Program-made: the position numbers and the translations under genes
Shown: one piece after another, positions 49,021 to 58,072 of the stretch
How positions within the stretch are numbered: the stretch's first letter is position 1
How the letters are laid out: each line of letters begins with the position of its first letter
From: Methanosphaerula subterraneus
GTDB lineage: Archaea; Halobacteriota; Methanomicrobia; Methanomicrobiales; Methanospirillaceae
Direction of reading: 5' to 3'
DNA length: 64,000 nt
NCBI RefSeq assembly: GCF_052055875.1
Contig: NZ_CP170508.1
Span: 1,488,001 to 1,552,000, forward strand
The notes under the pieces: model-generated
Databases searched by the model: none
What the model was told of the DNA's origin: nothing
What the model saw: only the letters and a program-made list of their open reading frames with translations

Positions 49021-50115
49021 TCAGGACGGCCGGTGCACCGGCTCGTAGACGGTGTTCCGCTCGACCAGCGGCCGGCCGAGGTCCTCGCAGATCCTGCGCA
49101 TCTCGGTGGGATCGAGGTACGCGGCATCCTTCGCCCCGGCGTCCACGGTGACATCGTCCTCGTACATCGTCCCGCCGAGGTCGTCGCCGCCTGAGAGGAG
49201 TCCCATCTGGGTCATCTTCAGCCCGAGTTTTCCCCAGGAGACCTGGATATGGTCGAAGTTGTCGAGGAAGAGGCGCGAGACGGCCAGCAGCAGCAGGTCC
49301 TCAACGCCGGTGGCTCCGGTTGAGGCCAGACCCGCCTGGAAGAGCGGGGTGTTCTGATGGATGTACGTCAGCGGGACCAGCTCGGTGAACCCGCCGGTCT
49401 CGTCCTGGATCTCACGCAACATCCCCAGGTGCCGGATCCGGTCCCGGGCAGACTCGCAGGAGCCGTACATGATGGTGGCCGTCGAACGGATCCCCATGCC
49501 ATGCGCCTCCTTAATGATCCGGATCCATTCTGCACCAGAGACCTTGCGCGGACAGATCACCTTCCGCACATCCTCAACAAGGATCTCGGCGGCGGTCCCC
49601 TGCAGGGTCCCGAGGCCGGCCGCCCGCAGCCGGTCCAGCACCTCGGCCGTCGGAATGCCGCTCTTCTTTGCGACGAACGAGACCTCTTCAGGGCTGCAGG
49701 TGTGGATGTCGGCCTTCGGAACCACCGCGTGGACGGCCCCGATCATGTCCAGGTAGGACTGGAGGGTGAAGTCCGGGTGGACCCCCGAGAGGAAACAGAC
49801 CTCGCTGACCCCCCGTTCCCTGGCCAGCGACGCCTTCTCCCGGATCGCGTCGAGGCTGTTCAGGTACGCCCCTTCATCGCCGGGCCGCCGTCCGAACCCG
49901 CAGAACCCGCAGAGGTTCTTGCAGATGTTGGTCACATGCAGGTTCTGATTTCTGACATAGGTGACGCCAGCGCCGACCCGCTCCTCGCGGAGTTCATCGG
50001 CCGCAGCGAGGACCGTATAGATCTCGCGCCCCCGGATCGAGAGCAGATGCAGCCCCTCGGCCTCGGTCAGCCGGCGGCCTGCCAGCACATCACGCAGTAT
50101 GGTCTTGGTATCCAT
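49021..50115 (-). CDS. cofH: FO synthase subunit 2, CofH
   Basis: Radical SAM enzyme that joins tyrosine-derived hydroxybenzyl to 5-amino-6-ribitylaminouracil in deazaflavin F0 synthesis. The 364-residue protein has the motif NICKNLCGFCGF (Cys65, 69, 72), CFLSGVHPDFTLQSYLDM and IHTCSPEEV. Length and the CxxxCxxC environment point to CofH rather than CofG; cofG itself is not in the window. The ribitylaminouracil substrate is also the precursor consumed by RibH. Confidence 0.93.
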   Translation of the reverse strand: MDTKTILRDVLAGRRLTEAEGLHLLSIRGREIYTVLAAADELREERVGAGVTYVRNQNLHVTNICKNLCGFCGFGRRPGDEGAYLNSLDAIREKASLARERGVSEVCFLSGVHPDFTLQSYLDMIGAVHAVVPKADIHTCSPEEVSFVAKKSGIPTAEVLDRLRAAGLGTLQGTAAEILVEDVRKVICPRKVSGAEWIRIIKEAHGMGIRSTATIMYGSCESARDRIRHLGMLREIQDETGGFTELVPLTYIHQNTPLFQAGLASTGATGVEDLLLLAVSRLFLDNFDHIQVSWGKLGLKMTQMGLLSGGDDLGGTMYEDDVTVDAGAKDAAYLDPTEMRRICEDLGRPLVERNTVYEPVHRPS

Positions 50116-50129
50116 CGTTCTCTCTCCTC

Positions 50130-50840
50130 TCAGCGTTTCCGCTCTCCTTTCTTCCGCTTCGGATCTTCTGACTCATCCCTGCGCGACCGGAGATAGAGTT
50201 CATGGGCCAGCATCAGCACCACCACCACCACCACCACCTCGGGGAGGTGGAGGGGGAGGAGGCCGACCAGCGGGACCACGACGAGCACCTTGCCGACGAC
50301 CCATTCGGGCTTGACCGGCTGGATCTGGCCGACGCCGGTGAACGCACCCTGCTGATCCTCGATCGGGTTATGATCCCCCTTGGTGATGTAGCCCCCGTGC
50401 GAGGCATGGTAGGTGGCAGCGGCCGTGGTGTCGTCGACGTACTGGATCGCACGGTGGATGATCGGATGGACCGCGGTGTTCCCGTTCGGCCGGTAGATGA
50501 TCACGTCACCGTAGACCATCTGCCCCGAGTTGTTCGGGAGGGTGTTGTACTTGCCGTACCCGGTCAGGGCCCCCTCGGCCGAGGTCTGCAACGCTCCGAA
50601 CCGGTCCTGCTGCACGACCAGCACCAGGTCCCCGACGTTCATGTTCGGGGTCATGCTCTCGGACTCGATCGTCACGACCGCCGGCCAGGTCCCTGATACC
50701 AGGAAGAGCAGGAGTGCGATACCGGCCACGACCCCGACCACCCAGAGGAGGTCCCGGGCGAGCGAAAACTTCGGCTCCTCACTGGTCCTGAGTGCAGCCA
50801 GAAGCGACGGTTTCTCCGGATTATCCTTTGATCCTGACAT
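50130..50840 (-). CDS. Signal peptidase I, archaeal/ER type
   Basis: 236-residue S26B-type protease that removes signal peptides. It has an N-terminal TM (about 30-50), the nucleophile in ESESMTPNMNVGDLVLVV (Ser62), a His in HPIIHRAIQY (His129) where bacterial enzymes have Lys, and GDHNPIED (Asp156). A second TM near the C-terminus (KVLVVVPLVG... to VVVVVVLML) and a basic KKGERKR tail follow. It would process secreted proteins such as those at 32439-36497 and 59372-63023. Divergent from the polymerase gene. Confidence 0.92.
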   Translation of the reverse strand: MSGSKDNPEKPSLLAALRTSEEPKFSLARDLLWVVGVVAGIALLLFLVSGTWPAVVTIESESMTPNMNVGDLVLVVQQDRFGALQTSAEGALTGYGKYNTLPNNSGQMVYGDVIIYRPNGNTAVHPIIHRAIQYVDDTTAAATYHASHGGYITKGDHNPIEDQQGAFTGVGQIQPVKPEWVVGKVLVVVPLVGLLPLHLPEVVVVVVVLMLAHELYLRSRRDESEDPKRKKGERKR

Positions 50841-50924
50841 TGTCTGCTGCTAAATTTGTCGATCCCCCTATTAATGGTACCCTCTTCCACACCATTATCC
50901 ACCAGCCAGTCCAATACTGATCAG

Positions 50925-52328
50925 ATGCTCAAGGCCAGCGAGATCCTGCAGCGGTTCATCGAGACGAAACTGCAGGTCCACCCGGACGTAGTCAGGTACC
51001 TCCAGGAGCAGAACGACCCGGCACTCGTCGACCAGGTGATCGCGGCCGCCTCCGACCAGACCGTCGTCGTCTCAGCTGCGGTGATCCCGAAACTCCGTGC
51101 AGAGCGGGACGGGACCCGGTTCCTGGCCGATCCTGAAATGGAGGTGCTGGCCGGCGCCGCCGGCACCTCCGAGGCTGTCACCAGTGTCCACGATTATGTC
51201 CATTACTTCCGGGACCGGTACAACCAGCTCGGCGCCATCGTCAGGGCCCGGGCCCATGCGATGCCGATCGAGGCGCTGGTGAAGACGACCCGGTACAAGC
51301 AGCAGGAGTGCACGATCATCGGGATGGTCGGGGACTCCCGGACCTCGACCAAGGGGCACAAGATCGTCCAGGTCGAGGATCCGACCGGAACGATCGCAGT
51401 CCTCTTCAACAAGAACAGGCCGGACTTCTCAGAGGCAGAGCGGCTGATCCCAGACGAGGTGATCGGGGTCCGGGGGACCCTCTCGCCTGAAGGGACCCTC
51501 TTCTTCGGGAACCAGCTGATCAGGCCTGACATCCCGCTGACCCATGCGCCGTTCAAAAGCCCGACCCCTGGCAGGGCGGTGCTGATCTCGGACGTGCATG
51601 TCGGCTCCGACACCTTCCTCCCCGAGGCCTGGGACCGGTTCTCCACCTGGCTCAAGACCGCCGATGTCTCGTACCTGCTGATCGCCGGGGACGTCGTGGA
51701 CGGGATCGGGGTCTACCCCGGCCAGGAGCAGGAGCTGGTCATTCGAAACATCTACGAACAGTACCAGGCCTTCGGGGAGATGCTCGCCGACCTGCCGGAG
51801 AGCCTGAAGATCGTCGTCTCGCCCGGCAACCACGACGTGGTCCGCGGAGCCGAACCGCAGCCGGCCTTTCCGGACAAGTTCACCGGTTCGTTCCCGAAGA
51901 ACTGCACGGTCGTCGAGAACCCGGCCCTGATCAGCCTGCAGGGGGTGCGGGTGCTGATGTACCACGGCCGGTCGATCGATGACATGATCAGCCTGATCCC
52001 CGGCGCTTCGTACGAAAACCCCGGCCAGATGATGGAGGAGATGCTGCAGCGGCGGCACCTGGCCCCTTCCTACGGCAGGAGGACGCCGATCGCCGCGTCC
52101 AAACAGGACAGGCTGGTGATCAACCCGATCCCCGAGATCCTGCTGACCGGTCATGTCCATATCATGGGGATCACCCGGTACCGCGGGGTGCTCGGGATCA
52201 ATGCCGGGACCTGGCAGGGTCAGACCGGGTTCCAGAAGCAGATGAATATCAACCCGACCCCGGCCCGCGCCGTCGAGGTGGACCTCCAGACGCTGGAGTA
52301 CCAGGTCCATGACTTCAGCGAAGCCTGA
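50925..52328 (+). CDS. polB: DNA polymerase D small subunit DP1
   Basis: Exonuclease subunit of the archaeal replicative polymerase PolD. The 467-residue protein has an OB-fold (ECTIIGMVGDSRTSTKGHKI, KIVQVEDPTGTIAVLFNKNR) and a calcineurin-like phosphoesterase domain with ISDVHVGSDTFLPE, AGDVVDGIG, SPGNHDVVRG and GHVHIMG, the metal-binding set for proofreading. The start at MLKASEILQRF matches homologues; an ATG at 50874, which fits a TATA-like TAAATTT at about 50850, would add 17 residues. Confidence 0.94.
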   Translation: MLKASEILQRFIETKLQVHPDVVRYLQEQNDPALVDQVIAAASDQTVVVSAAVIPKLRAERDGTRFLADPEMEVLAGAAGTSEAVTSVHDYVHYFRDRYNQLGAIVRARAHAMPIEALVKTTRYKQQECTIIGMVGDSRTSTKGHKIVQVEDPTGTIAVLFNKNRPDFSEAERLIPDEVIGVRGTLSPEGTLFFGNQLIRPDIPLTHAPFKSPTPGRAVLISDVHVGSDTFLPEAWDRFSTWLKTADVSYLLIAGDVVDGIGVYPGQEQELVIRNIYEQYQAFGEMLADLPESLKIVVSPGNHDVVRGAEPQPAFPDKFTGSFPKNCTVVENPALISLQGVRVLMYHGRSIDDMISLIPGASYENPGQMMEEMLQRRHLAPSYGRRTPIAASKQDRLVINPIPEILLTGHVHIMGITRYRGVLGINAGTWQGQTGFQKQMNINPTPARAVEVDLQTLEYQVHDFSEA

Positions 52329-52382
52329 CCTGTAGATGGGTGAAACAGAAGAGCACGGTGACGACCGGAGGGGGACGAGACC

Positions 52383-53426
52383 ATGAGCGACACGATCAAC
52401 AGAGAAGAGCAGGAGAGCGGCAGCGACGGGCGGATGGATGCGTACCGGGCCACCGCAAAGAATTGGGAACAGACCTTCGACGCAATCGTCGACCCGATCT
52501 ATATCCTCGACACCAGCGGGGAGATCCTCAGGGCCAACCAGGCCGCCGCAGACCTGGCCGGTATGGAGCCGGGGTCGGTCAGGGGGAGGCACTGTTACCA
52601 GGTCGTGCACGGAGCCGGGACCTTCAGCGAGGGGTGCCCGTTCGTGAGGATGAGAGCGTCGATGCAGCGGGAGAGTTATCAGGTCAGGATCCAGGACCGC
52701 TGGTTCATCGCATCCGTCGACCCGATCCTGGATGACCAGAAGAGACTGCTCGGTGCGGTCCATATCCTGACCGACATCACCGACCTGAAGAAGGGGCAGG
52801 AGGCAGAGGCGCGCCTGGCCGCGATCGTCAGTTCCTCAGAGAGTGCGGTCGTCGGCAGCACCCCCGACGGGACGATCACCTCCTGGAACGCCGGCGCCGG
52901 GATGCTGACAGGATACACCGGAGAGGAGATGATCGGCTCGTCCCTGGAGAGACTGGTCAGACCGGAGGACCGGGAGGGGCTCAGCGCGACGCTGGCGGCG
53001 ATCACCCGGGGCTACCGGCTCCACCCGACCGAACAGGTGGTGCTCAGGAAGGACGGGTCACCGATGGAGGTCTCGCTCTCGGTCTCGCCGATCCTGGGTC
53101 AGGCAGGGGCGATCACCGGCGTCTCCTGGATCTGCCGGGATATCTCCGGGCAGCGGAAGGCGGAACGGGCCCTGGTCGCCTACCTGACCGAGGCGGCCCT
53201 GCGGCTTCGGAACCCGGTCGCGATCATCAGGGATCACCTGGCCCAGGTGATCGCCCTCGTCGAGGAAGGGGAGATGACCCCTGAGCAGGCGCTGATGCTG
53301 CTCCGGGTCCAGGTCAGCAACGCCACCCAGGTCCTCGCCAACATCGATGACCTGAACCGGATGATCGCAGAGGGGGCCGACGATATCCCGGACGCCTACC
53401 GCCAGTTCCTGATGCGAGGAGACTGA
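52383..53426 (+). CDS. Double-PAS sensor protein
   Basis: 347-residue cytoplasmic protein. PAS domain 1 (about 28-135) holds RGRHCYQVVHGAGTFSEGCPF, the Cys-bearing variant common in methanogen sensors; PAS domain 2 with PAC (about 140-258) starts AIVSSSESAVVGSTPDGTIT. The last 90 residues are helical (ALRLRNPVAIIRDHLAQVIA), like the dimerisation helix of a histidine kinase, but there is no ATPase domain or clear phospho-accepting His. Its stop overlaps the next gene (ATGA at 53426), so the PAS protein likely signals to that KaiC-like partner. Confidence 0.85.
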   Translation: MSDTINREEQESGSDGRMDAYRATAKNWEQTFDAIVDPIYILDTSGEILRANQAAADLAGMEPGSVRGRHCYQVVHGAGTFSEGCPFVRMRASMQRESYQVRIQDRWFIASVDPILDDQKRLLGAVHILTDITDLKKGQEAEARLAAIVSSSESAVVGSTPDGTITSWNAGAGMLTGYTGEEMIGSSLERLVRPEDREGLSATLAAITRGYRLHPTEQVVLRKDGSPMEVSLSVSPILGQAGAITGVSWICRDISGQRKAERALVAYLTEAALRLRNPVAIIRDHLAQVIALVEEGEMTPEQALMLLRVQVSNATQVLANIDDLNRMIAEGADDIPDAYRQFLMRGD

Positions 53427-53983
53427 TGGGGCAGTACTTCACCAGCGAGGATCTCGCAGAGAACCGGATCTTCCTCGTCCTCTCGGCGGCGACGGCGCTG
53501 CGCGAGAACAATGCCAGGATCGTCACAGAGATGACGGCACAGGGGTACGGGGTGATCGTGATCACGACCAGTTATCCGTGTGCGGTTCTTCGGAGCGTCT
53601 ACACCAGACACGGCATCGACCTCGAGCAGATCTCCTTCATCGATACGATCACAACCTTCGCGCTCGGGTCGACCCCAGGCCCCGACCCCCGGTGCCGGTA
53701 CGTGAACAACCCCTCCAACCTGACCGACATCGGGATCGCAGTCAGCGAACTGCTCAAACAGCGTGCAGACCAGAAGACCTGCATCCTGATCGACTCGGTC
53801 TCGACGATGCTGATCTACCTCTCGTCGGTGAACATCTCCAAGTTCATCCATTTCGTCTCGAACAAGCTCCGGCTGATGGACGTCGCCGGGATCTTCATGG
53901 CTGTGGAGAAGGGGCTCGATCCCCTGCTGATGACCCAGCTGACCACCTTCGCGGACAGCACGATCGAGATGCAGGATCCCTGA
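53426..53983 (+). CDS. KaiC/RAD55-like protein without Walker A
   Basis: 185-residue protein with the RecA/KaiC-like core seen in methanogen signalling proteins: NARIVTEMTAQGYGVIVITT, then ISFIDTITTFALG, NPSNLTDIGIAVSELL, the Walker-B-like CILIDSVSTMLIYLSSVNIS and a final FADSTIEM strand. The GxxxxGKT P-loop is missing, so it probably binds without hydrolysing nucleotide. Tight coupling to the PAS protein upstream suggests an output module. Confidence 0.8.
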   Translation: MGQYFTSEDLAENRIFLVLSAATALRENNARIVTEMTAQGYGVIVITTSYPCAVLRSVYTRHGIDLEQISFIDTITTFALGSTPGPDPRCRYVNNPSNLTDIGIAVSELLKQRADQKTCILIDSVSTMLIYLSSVNISKFIHFVSNKLRLMDVAGIFMAVEKGLDPLLMTQLTTFADSTIEMQDP

Positions 53984-54141
53984 ACAGGGATCAGCCAGAC
54001 GGACCGCGACCTTCCGTTTTCAAAGGACCGGGATGGGGTGCCGTACCGACCCGTGGATGGCCGGCGATCGCCCGGTTCTGCACTGGGGGGCCAAAACCCA
54101 TACCTTCATCATCTTCTACGGAGCCTCTTTCTTATACTGCC

Positions 54142-55944
54142 ATGGATGCACGAGACGATCGATACACGCACATTCGGAAATTCCTCCAGGAACACCATCC
54201 GCAACCCGTCTCAATCTCTGCAATCTCCAGGGCGCTGGGGATGAACCGCGGCTCGGTCTCGAAGTACCTGGAGGTGATGCAGTCGCACGGCCAGGTGATC
54301 ATGAAGCCCTTCGGCAGGGCGAAGCTCTACTCCCTCTCCCAGAACATCCCCCTCGATGACCTCTTCGACAATCTTTCGGATGCAATCGTCATCCTCAACG
54401 CGGATCTCCGCATCCTCATGGTGAACAGGAGTTTCATCAAAACCTTCCGCATACGCGGAGAGAAGAACATCATCATCGGCAGCGATCTCTCCAGGCTCAG
54501 CCTGCCCCTGCTGAACGATACCACCGTGCAGAACAACATCGGCCGGATCATCCAGTCCGAGACCTTCGTCAACGAGATGCTCCTGATCGAACACAACACC
54601 GAACGGATCTTCCTCACCGAGTTCATCTCGACGGTCATCCCCTCCGGCTCGTTCTCTGGAGAGCCGGGGATCATGATCAGCCTCCGCGACATCACGACCT
54701 GGAAGAAGACGGAGGATGATCTCCGGACCAGTGAACGCCAGATACGCACCCTCTTCGAGGAGGTTCCGAGCGGTATCTTTCTGTTTTCTGAGGACGGGAC
54801 GATCCTCAATGCAAACCGGGCAGCCCTTGCGATCCTGGGTCTCACAGGGTTCACCGACCTGAACGACGTCAAACTCTTCGATCTCATCTGCACCAGGCAA
54901 GCGATCACAGACCTGATCGAGGCGGGAAAGATCGCCGAGCTGACCATCCCCTGCAACTTCGACCGGCTGAAGACCGGGATCCTCTCCTCGACGAAGAAGT
55001 CGGGGATCGCGTATCTCCAGGTCGTCTTCGCGCCGGTCGTGAAGAACGCGGGGAATCCCCGGGAGTTCTTCATCCTGTTCCTCGATATCACGGCAAAGAG
55101 GCGTGCCGAAAAGGAGTTGAAAGAGCGGTATCAGGGGATCACCAGCAATCTCCCGGGGATCGCGTACCAGTTCTATGCGAAAAAAACCGGGGAATGGGGA
55201 GTGTACTATGTCGACGAACGTTCGATGGAGATCTACGGTATTCCCATCGCACCCCTGGAGACCTGGTTCCAGCGGTTCGGCGCCTGCATCGCCCCCGAAG
55301 ACCGGTCGCGATGGTTCGAATCGATCATGGAGGTCGTCGAACGGGTGGCGCCATGGGACTTCGAGGGCCGTTTCATCAGGCCGACAGGAGAGGAGATGTT
55401 CATTCGGGGGGTCTCGCAACCAGTCATGCTGAAAAACGAGACGGTCTGGAACGGGATCTTCCTCAACATCACCGACCGCAAACGGGCGGAGCAGGCGCTG
55501 CAGACGAGTGTCTTTCAGGAGACACGGTACCGCTCCTTCTTTGAGGATACCTGCAACGGTGTCCTGATCTACGAACCGATCGAGGGGGGGAACGAGTATA
55601 TCATCAAGGACGTCAACCGGGCGACGGCGACCCTCCTTCGCATGGAGAAGCAGGACCTGATCGGGAAGAGGCTCTTTGAGGAGTTTCCCGACCTGCCCGA
55701 CCCCTCGGTGCGCGAGATGCTGATCCGGGTGCTGACGACGGAGAAGCCGGAGTCCCTCCTGCCCCTGAAGTACCGGAACCGCGAGGACTTTCCCTGGATC
55801 TCGCACTATGTCTTCAAACTCCCGTCAGGAGAGATCGCCTCATTCATGGTCGACGTCTCCGATGCCGTCCGGCAGGGTGCGGACCCCAAAGGGCTGTTGA
55901 ACGGAGAACTCTTCTCCCAATCCCTGTTGCCGATCAGCCCCTGA
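54142..55944 (+). CDS. HTH-PAS multi-domain regulator
   Basis: 600-residue protein with an N-terminal winged helix (SISAISRALGMNRGSVSKYL, residues about 19-60) and four PAS repeats: about 65-190 (LFDNLSDAIVILNADLRILM), 195-325 (LFEEVPSGIFLFSEDGTILN), 330-450 (ITSNLPGIAYQFYAKKTGEW) and 460-580. There is no kinase or receiver domain. It may act as a ligand-controlled DNA-binding protein, a 'one-component' layout frequent in Methanomicrobiales. The ATG at 54142 follows a short TTATACTGCC sequence. It lies 158 bp after the KaiC-like gene. Confidence 0.82.
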   Translation: MDARDDRYTHIRKFLQEHHPQPVSISAISRALGMNRGSVSKYLEVMQSHGQVIMKPFGRAKLYSLSQNIPLDDLFDNLSDAIVILNADLRILMVNRSFIKTFRIRGEKNIIIGSDLSRLSLPLLNDTTVQNNIGRIIQSETFVNEMLLIEHNTERIFLTEFISTVIPSGSFSGEPGIMISLRDITTWKKTEDDLRTSERQIRTLFEEVPSGIFLFSEDGTILNANRAALAILGLTGFTDLNDVKLFDLICTRQAITDLIEAGKIAELTIPCNFDRLKTGILSSTKKSGIAYLQVVFAPVVKNAGNPREFFILFLDITAKRRAEKELKERYQGITSNLPGIAYQFYAKKTGEWGVYYVDERSMEIYGIPIAPLETWFQRFGACIAPEDRSRWFESIMEVVERVAPWDFEGRFIRPTGEEMFIRGVSQPVMLKNETVWNGIFLNITDRKRAEQALQTSVFQETRYRSFFEDTCNGVLIYEPIEGGNEYIIKDVNRATATLLRMEKQDLIGKRLFEEFPDLPDPSVREMLIRVLTTEKPESLLPLKYRNREDFPWISHYVFKLPSGEIASFMVDVSDAVRQGADPKGLLNGELFSQSLLPISP

Positions 55945-56478
55945 AGGACCGGCCGACGGGTCGTCTGGAGGAAGAGGAGGATCGTTTCGATCGGTACCGT
56001 CTCTCGATGCCGGAGCCGATCGCTCATTGCTCACCATTGAAGATCGGATCTCCCGGCATCCTGCAGAGAGGGCAGTCACTGAGGGGGCCTTACAGGGCCT
56101 GAAAAAGAGAGCAATTTTCGTATAGTTCTCCGTTCAAAGGGAACTGCTCGAGAAAAATGACCAGGTCACGAACATGGAATCAGCAGGGTGCCGGCATCAT
56201 CAGCATCCACTCAATGGCGAGCAATAAAAAATACGTTTATGTTCGTTCGCAGAAAATTCCTTTCTGTGGAGTGAGATCCACAGAGAACCGATAACCTGCA
56301 CAACCAGCATGGGCGGGATCAGCGGGGTTCACGACAGACCTGACAATCGTGCTCTGAACCCGGCCGGTACAACACCGATCACCAGTGTAAGCCGTGATAC
56401 TGTATCAAGCTAGCGATCGCGAAACCGTCAAACGCCCGTGCAAGGCACTCTGGTATATCGGACAGAGGTGTCATTGAA
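55945..56478. other. 534-bp gene-free region before the alcohol dehydrogenase
   Basis: No credible reading frame is seen. An AT-rich box AATAAAAAATACGTTTATG lies at 56223-56241 and would suit a promoter. A perfect 8-bp hairpin TCTGTGGA-gtgaga-TCCACAGA (56263-56284) follows about 30 bp on, where transcription would start. A second TATA-like GGTATATCG sits at 56451-56459, too near the ATG to be the only promoter if the GAGGTG ribosome-binding site at 56465 is used. The region may be a regulated 5' leader of roughly 200 nt. Confidence 0.4.
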
Positions 56479-57468
56479 ATGGATACAAAAATTGGATATT
56501 TCGCATCCCTTGAGCAGTACAAGCCGATGGATGCACTCGAACAGGCAGTACGGGCAGAAAAAGTAGGGTTCGACTCGATCTGGGCCGACGATCACTTCCA
56601 CCCCTGGTACCACACGAACGCACAGTCGGCACAGGCATGGGCCTGGATGGGCGCAGCCCTCCAGGCGACCAAGAAGGTCTTCATCTCGACCTGTATCACC
56701 TGCCCGATCCTCAGGTACAACCCGGCCATCGTCGCACAGACGTTCGCGACCCTCCGGAACATGTACCCGAACCGTGTCGGGATTGCCGTGGGCGCCGGCG
56801 AGGCGATGAACGAAGTGCCGGTGACCGGCAAGTGGCCCACGGTTCCAGAGCGGCAGGCGATGACCGTCGAAGCGGTTGAAGTCATGCGCAAACTCTGGGA
56901 GAGCGAATCCCCGGTGACCTTCAACGGAAAGTACTTCACACTCGACAAGGCCTTCCTGTACACCAAGCCGTCAGATGAAGTCCCGCTGTACATCAGCGGT
57001 ATGGGCCCGAAGGGTGCGTACATGGCCGGGCAGTACGGCGACCACCTGATGACCGTCTCAGCCGACCCCGAACTGCTGAAGAAGTCGACGATGCCGAACT
57101 TCGAGAAGGGTGCACGGGACGCAGGCAAAGACCCGAGCAAGATGGAGCGGGCCATGCTGATCTGGTACTCAGTCAACGAGGACATGGACAAGGCGGTTGA
57201 AGGGAACCGGTTCTGGTGCGCCTGCCTGGTGCCGTCGATGTTCAAGTACAAGGTCTACGACTCCAAGGAGGTCGAGATGCACGCAAACATCGTCGGCCAC
57301 GACCTGATCAAGAAGAACTTCATCTGCGCGACCGACGCCGAGGGGCTGATCAAGGAGATCGAGCGGTTCAAGGATGCAGGGATCAACCACTTCTGCCTCG
57401 GCAACTCCAGCCCCAGCGTAAACCAGGGCATCGACATCTTTAAGGACGTTCTCCCGCACGTGCGGTGA
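56479..57468 (+). CDS. adf: F420-dependent secondary alcohol dehydrogenase (Adf type)
   Basis: 329-residue luciferase-like TIM barrel. It strongly resembles the F420-dependent alcohol dehydrogenase Adf of Methanoculleus: TKIGYFASLEQYKPMDALEQ, DSIWADDHFHPWYHTNAQSA, GVGAGEAMNEVPVTGKWP-like text and YISGMGPKGAYMAGQYGDHL. It would oxidise 2-propanol or other secondary alcohols with F420, giving F420H2 for methanogenesis. The close relative F420-glucose-6-phosphate dehydrogenase is a less likely alternative. A GAGGTG site lies 8 bp before the ATG. The cupin gene follows 46 bp on. Confidence 0.88.
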   Translation: MDTKIGYFASLEQYKPMDALEQAVRAEKVGFDSIWADDHFHPWYHTNAQSAQAWAWMGAALQATKKVFISTCITCPILRYNPAIVAQTFATLRNMYPNRVGIAVGAGEAMNEVPVTGKWPTVPERQAMTVEAVEVMRKLWESESPVTFNGKYFTLDKAFLYTKPSDEVPLYISGMGPKGAYMAGQYGDHLMTVSADPELLKKSTMPNFEKGARDAGKDPSKMERAMLIWYSVNEDMDKAVEGNRFWCACLVPSMFKYKVYDSKEVEMHANIVGHDLIKKNFICATDAEGLIKEIERFKDAGINHFCLGNSSPSVNQGIDIFKDVLPHVR

Positions 57469-57514
57469 ACGACGAACTCGGCAACAGGGTTCCCCATAAA
57501 ACAGGAGCATAATC

Positions 57515-57907
57515 ATGGATCAGCAACACGTATCAGAACTGTTTGAACAGGGCGCCGTCCTTCTACCCCGGCTTGAGATCAAGGCAGTAACCAGGCCGTG
57601 GTATTCGCATCCAGACTGGGACGGGGTGTTTCTCAAGGATCTGGTGACAGGAAAGGAGACCGACGGACAATTCAGTTATCATATCGTCAGAATTCAACAG
57701 GGCTGCGAAGTGATGGACCATAACCACGACACCCAGTGGGAGCTGAATATGGTCCTCAGTGGAAAAGGAGTCTTTACACTGGACGGCACTGATATCACAG
57801 TGAAGCCCGGCCAGACATTTGCTACACCTCCTGGCATACATCATACGGTCAGTGCCGGCAACGAAGAACTGTCGTTGCTGGCACTCTTTATACCGGCACT
57901 GCTGTGA
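57515..57907 (+). CDS. Single-domain cupin protein
   Basis: 130-residue cupin beta-barrel. Motif 1 is MDHNHDTQWELNMVLSGKG (about 69-87) and motif 2 is PGQTFATPPGIHHTV (about 106-120), with His/Glu metal ligands in HNH and HH. Cupins of this size serve as small dioxygenases, isomerases or sensors. It is transcribed with the alcohol dehydrogenase gene (AGGAG before its ATG) and is followed by a strong terminator, so a two-gene operon is likely. Confidence 0.85.
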   Translation: MDQQHVSELFEQGAVLLPRLEIKAVTRPWYSHPDWDGVFLKDLVTGKETDGQFSYHIVRIQQGCEVMDHNHDTQWELNMVLSGKGVFTLDGTDITVKPGQTFATPPGIHHTVSAGNEELSLLALFIPALL

Positions 57908-57926
57908 TTCTTCAACCCGGGCTCCT

Positions 57927-57958
57927 GGAGGGAGGATGAATCACACCCTCCTTTTTTT
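57927..57958 (+). terminator. Terminator after the adf-cupin operon
   Basis: A GGAGGG...CCCTCC stem (57927-57932 with 57946-57951) is followed at once by seven T (57952-57958). This is the clearest terminator-like structure in the window and closes the adf-cupin unit. Confidence 0.75.
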
Positions 57959-58072
57959 CATCGTGCTGTGAAAACGATCTCATAAGCGAGGCGAGCTGAA
58001 TACCTGCTGACAGGGGGGACTGGTGGAAGAGCCCCCAGCACCTTTATATCGGCAGACCTGCTATCAGCAGGC

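Noticed and set aside
50202..50696. His-rich plus-strand frame beginning MGQHQHHHHHHH opposite the signal peptidase gene
   Set aside because: The His run is the complement of the valine codons in the signal peptidase's C-terminal membrane helix.
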